Part shown: piece after piece, positions 60,771 through 64,000 of the stretch
How the letters are laid out: every line of letters starts with the position of its first letter
How positions within the stretch are numbered: position 1 is the stretch's first letter
Assembly: GCA_963626285.1 (NCBI GenBank)
Contig: CAVFWQ010000002.1
Span: 1 to 64,000, forward strand
DNA: 64,000 nucleotides
Reading direction: 5' to 3'
Source of the DNA: CAVDRM01 sp963626285
GTDB lineage: Bacteria > Bacillota > Clostridia > Christensenellales > Aristaeellaceae
Translations under genes and position numbers: made by a program
Notes under the pieces: model-generated
Database searches by the model: none
Told to the model about the DNA's origin: nothing
The model's input: the letters and a program-made list of their open reading frames with translations, nothing else

Positions 60771-60798
60771 ATCATACCCCTTTTTTGCGTTCCGTCAA
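60771..60798 (-). promoter_or_regulatory. Promoter of the T-box/ior operon
   Basis: Minus strand TTGACG (60793-60798), a 16-base spacer and TATGAT (60771-60776). An extra hairpin (TGAAGGAT/ATCCTTCA with CCC/GGG, about 60718-60759) lies between the start and stem I of the T-box. Confidence 0.8.
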
Positions 60799-60855
60799 GT
60801 GCTTTTTCGGTATGATTTTTAACCATCCGCACGGAGAAAGCAAGAGATCCGCTCG

Positions 60856-60884
60856 TTGTCTTTCCCGCCCTCGTGTGCTATAAT
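60856..60884 (+). promoter_or_regulatory. Promoter of the TRIC-type channel gene
   Basis: TTGTCT (60856-60861), a 17-base spacer and TATAAT (60879-60884). Confidence 0.75.
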
Positions 60885-60920
60885 ACGGAGCAATATCGTG
60901 AGAGAACGGAGGGACGGCGC

Positions 60921-61565
60921 ATGGGCCTGTTTTTGCTGATACTGGAAATCGTGGGGACGGTGTCGTTTGCCGTGTCCGGCGCGCTGACGGGGCTGAAAAA
61001 GGACATGGACATTTTCGGCATTTCCATTCTGGGGCTGACCACGGCCGTCGGCGGGGGCATCATCCGCGATTTGTTGCTGGGCATCACCCCGCCCATGACC
61101 TTCCGAAACCCCGTCTATGCCATTGCCGCCATATTGACCTCCATCATCGTATTCCTGCCGCCCATCCGACGGGTGCTTCTGTCCAACAGCCGCTTAAACA
61201 GCCTGCTCCTTCGGGTGACGGATTCTCTGGGGCTGGCGGTGTTCACGGTCAACGGCATTCAGGTGGCGTTCAACATGGAGCAGAACTATGATCTGTTCCT
61301 GCTGGTCTTTCTGGGCACGGTGACGGGCGTCGGCGGCGGCGTGATGCGCGACGTCATGGCGGGCGATAAGCCGTTTATTTTCGTCAAGCAGGTCTATGCC
61401 TGCGCCGCCATCGTCGGGGCGCTGCTCTGCGCGCTGCTGTGGAAGCCCTTCGGCTCGACCTGCGCCATGCTGTCGGGGCTGGCCGCCATTTTCATCATCC
61501 GTCTGCTGTCCGCGCACTACCGCTGGAGCCTGCCGAAGGCGCAGATAGACCATTCCGATGAATAG
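60921..61565 (+). CDS. TRIC/UPF0126 family membrane protein
   Basis: 214 residues, about seven helices in two internal repeats, each with a glycine motif: VGGGIIRDLLLG and VGGGVMRDVMAG. This double GGG-x2-RD pattern marks the prokaryotic TRIC (UPF0126) cation channels. ATG at 60921 follows GGAGGG. It stands alone between its promoter and a terminator. Confidence 0.9.
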   Translation: MGLFLLILEIVGTVSFAVSGALTGLKKDMDIFGISILGLTTAVGGGIIRDLLLGITPPMTFRNPVYAIAAILTSIIVFLPPIRRVLLSNSRLNSLLLRVTDSLGLAVFTVNGIQVAFNMEQNYDLFLLVFLGTVTGVGGGVMRDVMAGDKPFIFVKQVYACAAIVGALLCALLWKPFGSTCAMLSGLAAIFIIRLLSAHYRWSLPKAQIDHSDE

Positions 61566-61624
61566 AAAGCGCCTGTCCGCTGCGTGGATGGGCGGGCATG
61601 GCGTCCGAATAAAATCATGACCCA

Positions 61625-61651
61625 AAGAGGCGGAAAAACGCCTCTTTTTTT
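61625..61651 (+). terminator. Terminator after the TRIC gene
   Basis: AAGAGGCG (61625-61632)/CGCCTCTT (61639-61646) then a T run to 61651. Confidence 0.88.
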
Positions 61652-61693
61652 GATAAAATCATGTGTTTTTTGCCGATTTTCGCCGTTTCAGCC

Positions 61694-61722
61694 TTTACAG
61701 AAAAGGGCGGTTGTGGTATACT
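61694..61722 (+). promoter_or_regulatory. Promoter of cggR
   Basis: TTTACA (61694-61699), a 17-base spacer and TATACT (61717-61722). No clear CggR operator is visible downstream. Confidence 0.75.
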
Positions 61723-61792
61723 TTCGCATAGGGCGCAAATTGACCCGCCGGGGCAAAGCGCGTCCTGAAGGACTGGAAGGAGTGTGCTGCGC

Positions 61793-62839
61793 GTGTACGC
61801 AGAGGAGCTGCTGGCACTGTTCAAGCGCATCGCTCCGGAGCAGCTGAACGAAATCGGCCGCAGGGCGCTGGTGCTGACGGGCATCGAAAATATGCAGCCT
61901 GTCGGACGGCGGGCGCTGTCGGCGCGGCTGCATCTGTCCGAGCGCGAGGTGCGGGCGGTGGCGACATCGCTGAAGGACCAGGGTCTGCTGCATCTGGACG
62001 CGGCGGGCATGCAGCTCACGGAGCAGGCGCGGGACGTGCTGTCCGGCGCACGCGATCTGAGCCGCGCCATGTTCGGCCTGAGCGAGCTGGAGCGCGCCCT
62101 TTCCGAGCATCTTCACGTCAGGCACGTCATCGTGGTGTCCGGCGATGCGGACAGGGAGCATCAGGTGCTGCGGGACGTCGGGCGCGCGGCGGCGCACAGG
62201 ATAAAGCAGGTGCTGCAAAGCGGCATGACGCTGGCCGTCGGCGGCGGCAGCACCATGCTGGAGGTGGCGCACGGCATGACCTCCAGCGTCCCCCTCAACA
62301 TCATGGTCGTTCCCGCGCGCGGCGGCATGGGCTCGTCCGTGGAGACGCAGGCCAGCGTGGTCGCCGCGGAGCTGGCAAGGCATGTCGGCGGCCATTATCG
62401 GGTGATGCACCTGCCGGACAGCGTGGACGAGGCGACATTACGCGAAATGTGCAAGCAGAAGGAGCTGCGCGAGACCATCGAGCTGCTTCAGCGGGCGGAC
62501 GTCGTGGCGCACGGCATCGGCAGGGTCGACCAGATGGCCAGACAGCGCGGGCTGTCGCAGTTTGAATGCGACAGGCTGCTTAAGAAGGGCGCTGCAGGGG
62601 AAGCCTTCGGCGACTTTTTTGACGGCGAGGGGCGCACGGTGATGCAGATGAGCACCGTCAGCGCGGAGCTGACGCGGCTCCAGAAAAATCCCGTCATGCT
62701 GGCCGTGGCCGCCGGCACCAAAAAGGCAGCCGCCATCATCGCCTGCATCCGGCACGAGGAAAGCTACGATTCCCTCATCACGGACGAGGGCGCGGCCAAC
62801 GAGATACTGAAGCTGCTGGAGGCCGAACATAAGGGCTGA
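61793..62839 (+). CDS. cggR: Central glycolytic genes regulator CggR (SorC family)
   Basis: 348 residues. An N-terminal winged-helix region (RRALSARLHLSEREVRAVA) and a C-terminal SorC sugar-phosphate domain with LAVGGGSTMLEVAHGM, VPARGGMG and VAAGTKKAAA. Position in front of pgk supports CggR, which represses glycolytic genes until fructose-1,6-bisphosphate rises. GTG at 61793 is preferred because it is 10 bases from AAGGAG; GTG at 61784 is too close. Confidence 0.9.
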   Translation: MYAEELLALFKRIAPEQLNEIGRRALVLTGIENMQPVGRRALSARLHLSEREVRAVATSLKDQGLLHLDAAGMQLTEQARDVLSGARDLSRAMFGLSELERALSEHLHVRHVIVVSGDADREHQVLRDVGRAAAHRIKQVLQSGMTLAVGGGSTMLEVAHGMTSSVPLNIMVVPARGGMGSSVETQASVVAAELARHVGGHYRVMHLPDSVDEATLREMCKQKELRETIELLQRADVVAHGIGRVDQMARQRGLSQFECDRLLKKGAAGEAFGDFFDGEGRTVMQMSTVSAELTRLQKNPVMLAVAAGTKKAAAIIACIRHEESYDSLITDEGAANEILKLLEAEHKG

Positions 62840-62919
62840 TTGTACGAGCCGCTCGGCTCTGCAATATACATTTTATGCGTTCCGATCCCATCAATGATTT
62901 TTAAAGGAGTGGCTGACAA

Positions 62920-64000
62920 ATGAACAAGAAGACCATCGAAGATGTCAACGTAACCTGCAAGCGCGTTCTTGTGCGCGTGGACTTCAACGTTCCCATGGAC
63001 GGCAGCAAAATCACTGACGAAAACCGCATCCTCGGCGCTCTGCCCACCATCAACTATCTGGTGAAGAACGGCGCAAAGGTCATCCTGTGCAGCCACATGG
63101 GCCGCCCGAAGGGTGAATTCAACATGAAGTATTCGCTTGCGCCCGTGGCGAAGCGCCTGTCCGAGCTGCTGGGGCAGGAAGTGAAGATGGCCAAGGACGT
63201 CGTGGGCGAGGACGCCAAGGCGCTGGCCGCTTCCCTGAAGGACGGCGAGGTCATGCTGCTGGAGAACCTCCGCTTCCACAAGGAAGAGGAAAAGAACGAC
63301 CCCGAATTTGCAAAAGAGCTGGCTTCCATGGCTGAATTGTACGTCAACGACGCGTTCGGCACGGCGCACCGCGCTCATGCCTCCACCGAGGGCGTGACCC
63401 ACTATCTGCCCGCCGTCTGCGGCTACCTGATCGAAAAAGAGCTTCGCATCATGGGCGACGCGCTGGAAAACCCGCAGCGTCCGTTCCTTGCCATTCTGGG
63501 CGGCGCGAAGGTCTCCGACAAGATCGGCGTCATCAATAACCTGCTGGACAAGGTGGATGTGCTGATCATCGGCGGCGGTATGGCGTACACCTTCCAGAAG
63601 GCGATGGGCGGCCACATCGGCAACAGCCTGTGCGAGGACGACAAGCTGGATTTGGCGAAGGAGCTGCTCGCCCGCGCCGCCTACAAGGGCAAGCGCATCG
63701 TGCTGCCCGTGGACAACGAGGCCGGCAATGCCTTCAAGAACGACTGCCTGCACATCACCGTGCATTCTCAGGAAATCCCGGACGGCTTTGAGGGCATGGA
63801 CATCGGTCCCGTGACCCGCGAAATGTTCGTCAACGAAATCAAGCGCGCTCACACCATCATCTGGAACGGGCCGATGGGCGTGTTTGAATTCCCGACCTTT
63901 GCCGCCGGCACCCGCGCCGTCGCAGAGGCCGTTGCCAACAACCCCGGCATCACCATCATCGGCGGCGGCGACAGTGCGGCGGCCGTGCAGACCTTGGGCT
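62920..64000 (+). CDS. pgk: Phosphoglycerate kinase (cut by window edge)
   Basis: First 360 residues, starting MNKKTIEDVNVTCKRVLVRV. RVDFNVP, SHMGRPKG, LLENLRFHKEEE, ILGGAKVSDKI and the nucleotide-site GPMGVFEFP and GGGDSAAA are all in place. Makes ATP and 3-phosphoglycerate in glycolysis. ATG at 62920 follows AAAGGAG. It begins 80 bases after cggR; no gap gene lies between them. The C-terminal end is outside the window. Confidence 0.97.
   Translation, partial: MNKKTIEDVNVTCKRVLVRVDFNVPMDGSKITDENRILGALPTINYLVKNGAKVILCSHMGRPKGEFNMKYSLAPVAKRLSELLGQEVKMAKDVVGEDAKALAASLKDGEVMLLENLRFHKEEEKNDPEFAKELASMAELYVNDAFGTAHRAHASTEGVTHYLPAVCGYLIEKELRIMGDALENPQRPFLAILGGAKVSDKIGVINNLLDKVDVLIIGGGMAYTFQKAMGGHIGNSLCEDDKLDLAKELLARAAYKGKRIVLPVDNEAGNAFKNDCLHITVHSQEIPDGFEGMDIGPVTREMFVNEIKRAHTIIWNGPMGVFEFPTFAAGTRAVAEAVANNPGITIIGGGDSAAAVQTLG

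Overview
The window reads as a chromosomal segment of a GC-rich, low-motility Bacillota of the class Clostridia, perhaps an uncultured gut lineage such as Christensenellales. The class call rests on Firmicutes-type regulation seen directly: a CIRCE operator, a T-box leader, a NiCo riboswitch, a small SRP RNA, CggR next to pgk, RqcH, and RBSs of the GGAGG type. The order-level guess is weak. Almost everything is core or housekeeping. I see no prophage, transposase, CRISPR array, rRNA or tRNA gene.

Layout. 1-3.8 kb: divergent heat-shock genes clpB (cut by the window edge) and htpG share one CIRCE; HtpG carries an unusual Cys/His repeat linker. 3.8-8.1 kb: a promoter, a 27-codon leader ORF and an intrinsic terminator precede a heterodimeric ABC exporter of BmrCD type, then a small membrane protein. 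8.1-9.4 kb: a gene-free transcription unit that is probably a long structured RNA. 9.4-10.6 kb: a CDF metal exporter under a NiCo riboswitch. 10.7-21.2 kb: an alcohol dehydrogenase, secA-prfB, a DUF1461 protein, tsaD, SRP RNA, glyA and a FAD oxidoreductase. 21.2-30.6 kb: small and secreted proteins, cca, a cysteine-cluster protein, a solitary DNA methyltransferase, a diguanylate cyclase, rseC-trxA, pyrimidine phosphorylase and a secreted protein. 30.6-38.2 kb: a large repeat protein overlapping an acyltransferase, then a sugar-type ABC importer without a binding protein. 38.2-46.2 kb: esterase, pgsA, dipeptide epimerase, M20 peptidase, C39-like protein and a class A PBP. 46.3-53 kb: a P-loop protein, thrC, a small membrane protein, type-4 UDG and a second heterodimeric ABC exporter. 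53-60.8 kb: argG, rqcH, then an acyl-CoA ligase-iorA-iorB operon under a tyrosine T-box. 60.9-64 kb: a TRIC-type channel, cggR and pgk (cut by the window edge).

How the parts work together. RNA-level control is prominent: a probable translation-coupled attenuator, a NiCo riboswitch and a Tyr T-box. The T-box makes sense of its operon, because indolepyruvate oxidoreductase and an acid-CoA ligase handle aromatic 2-oxoacids. Two kinds of dispersed hairpin repeat sit directly behind genes, in the same orientation as the gene, and probably act as 3' end signals.

The strongest candidates for undescribed biology are the ~1.1 kb RNA-like unit at 8.1-9.3 kb, the leader-peptide attenuator at 3.8-4.0 kb and the metal-binding-type linker in HtpG. 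All functional calls come from reading motifs by eye; no database search was run.
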